Shown here piece by piece: positions 63,358-64,000 of a stretch of DNA of 64,000 bases (positions are counted from its first letter, which is position 1; the number at the start of each line of letters is the position of its first letter). The translations under genes were made by a program, and so were the position numbers. The DNA comes from Winogradskyella ludwigii (GTDB taxonomy: Bacteria > Bacteroidota > Bacteroidia > Flavobacteriales > Flavobacteriaceae): NCBI RefSeq assembly GCF_013403985.1, contig NZ_JABFDF010000004.1:1-64000 (forward strand), written 5' to 3'. The notes beneath the pieces were generated by a model. The model did no database searches and was not told the DNA's origin. It saw only the letters and a list, made by a program, of their open reading frames with translations.

Positions 63358-63924
63358 TTATTCTTTAACTCTTTCTTTGTAAGTTCCTTTAGCTGTCTCT
63401 ACTTTTATTTTATCACCTTCATTAATAAATAAAGGAACATTTACTTCTGCTCCAGACTCTACAGTTGCTGGTTTAGTTGCATTAGTTGCTGTATTTCCTT
63501 TAACACCAGGTTCTGTAGCGGTTACTTCTAACACAACAGATGCAGGCAAATCTACAGAAAGCGGCATGTTATCTTCAGTATTAATTAAAATCGTAACCAC
63601 TTGACCTTCTTTCATAAGACCAGGATTATCTAAAGCAGCTTCTAATAAACGAATTTGTGTATAATCTGCTTCATTCATAAAATGATAAAATTCACCATCA
63701 TTATATAAATATTGAAACTTATGTGTTTCTACACGTACATCTTCAATTTTATGACCTGCAGAAAACGTGTTATCTAAAACTTTACCAGTTGTTACACTTT
63801 TCATTTTAGTTCTTACAAAAGCAGGACCTTTACCTGGTTTTACATGAAGGAATTCTATGATTTTATAAATATCATTATTATAATTGATACATAATCCGTT
63901 TCTAATATCTGATGTACTTGCCAT
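63358..63924 (-). CDS. efp: Elongation factor P
   Basis: 188 residues, three beta-barrel domains of EF-P, which rescues ribosomes stalled at polyproline. The modification loop is VKPGKGPAFVRTK, with Lys32 at the tip where other bacteria add beta-lysine, rhamnose (Arg) or 5-aminopentanol. The downstream blocks LDNTFSAGHKIEDV and TEPGVKGNTATNATKPAT are typical. The LpxD-like gene follows in the same direction. Confidence 0.97.
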   Translation of the reverse strand: MASTSDIRNGLCINYNNDIYKIIEFLHVKPGKGPAFVRTKMKSVTTGKVLDNTFSAGHKIEDVRVETHKFQYLYNDGEFYHFMNEADYTQIRLLEAALDNPGLMKEGQVVTILINTEDNMPLSVDLPASVVLEVTATEPGVKGNTATNATKPATVESGAEVNVPLFINEGDKIKVETAKGTYKERVKE

Positions 63925-64000
63925 TATTTTGTTGTTTATCTTTAATTATTTATGTGTACTACTTTAGAAGTAAATAGAAACTAACTGAGGTTTCGATTTA

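Noticed and set aside
1..64000. tRNA and rRNA genes
   Set aside because: No T-arm-like GGTTCGAATCC or cloverleaf-sized GC-rich segment was seen in any gap by eye; a dedicated scan would be needed to exclude them fully.

Overview
The window looks like a chromosomal segment of a marine-type member of the Flavobacteriaceae (Bacteroidota). The DNA is AT-rich and the genes have no Shine-Dalgarno sequences. Several promoters fit the Bacteroidota pattern TTTG/TTG-N20-TAnnTTTG. Other lineage markers are a secreted protein with a type IX secretion C-terminal sorting domain, a one-piece hybrid two-component regulator with an AraC-type output domain, and a long-form hisG within a fused hisB/hisIE histidine operon. 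I cannot name the genus.

Layout. 0.1-3 kb: an HxlR-type redox regulator divergent from a nitroreductase / quinone-oxidoreductase pair, with three palindromic operator-like sites between them. 3-4.1 kb: a tandem array of ~185-bp composite palindromic repeats. 4.5-7.6 kb: a two-gene Gabija-like anti-phage locus (GajA OLD-type nuclease plus UvrD-like GajB); gajB has one in-frame TAA. 7.6-9.1 kb: remnants, a 47-residue gene between two hairpins, a decayed copy of the neighbouring regulator's 3' end, and a gene with no ATG start. 9.1-15 kb: the hybrid regulator, three 20-bp-spaced direct repeats that could be its target, an uncharacterised secreted protein and a T9SS leucine-rich-repeat protein. 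15-28 kb: BCCT transporter, AlkB-like oxygenase, redoxins, BrkB-type membrane protein, aldehyde dehydrogenase, cold-shock protein, LpxD-like acyltransferase, DEAD-box helicase, zinc-ribbon SDR protein and a J-KTSC protein. 28-49 kb: a TPR regulator whose signal peptide begins at a CTG, a helicase, an M23-LysM endopeptidase, TopB, fasciclin, a second cold-shock protein, a large lipoprotein metalloprotease, two MscS channels, truA, a LytTR regulator and an S41 peptidase-like protein.

49.5-57.4 kb is a complete histidine operon read leftwards: hisL leader peptide (HHHFH), attenuator, hisG-hisD-hisC-hisB-hisH-[GIY-YIG nuclease remnant]-hisA-hisF-hisIE. Dispersed palindromic repeats occur between most of its distal genes and once inside the hisA coding sequence. 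57.5-64 kb holds an SPFH protein, a large VWA-like membrane protein, fabG, sucD, a second LpxD-like acyltransferase and efp, also read leftwards.

Three dispersed repeat families give the window its character: (A) paired arms of TCAGTTCGAGTG ... TATCGAGAAC, (B) CATTCCTGCGAAGGCAGG arms, and (C) CTGAAACAAGTTCAG palindromes. They sit in intergenic gaps and extend some reading frames at their 5' ends (hisH, hisC). Two genes carry single in-frame stops (gajB and the GIY-YIG gene). All statements come from reading the sequence; no database search was run.
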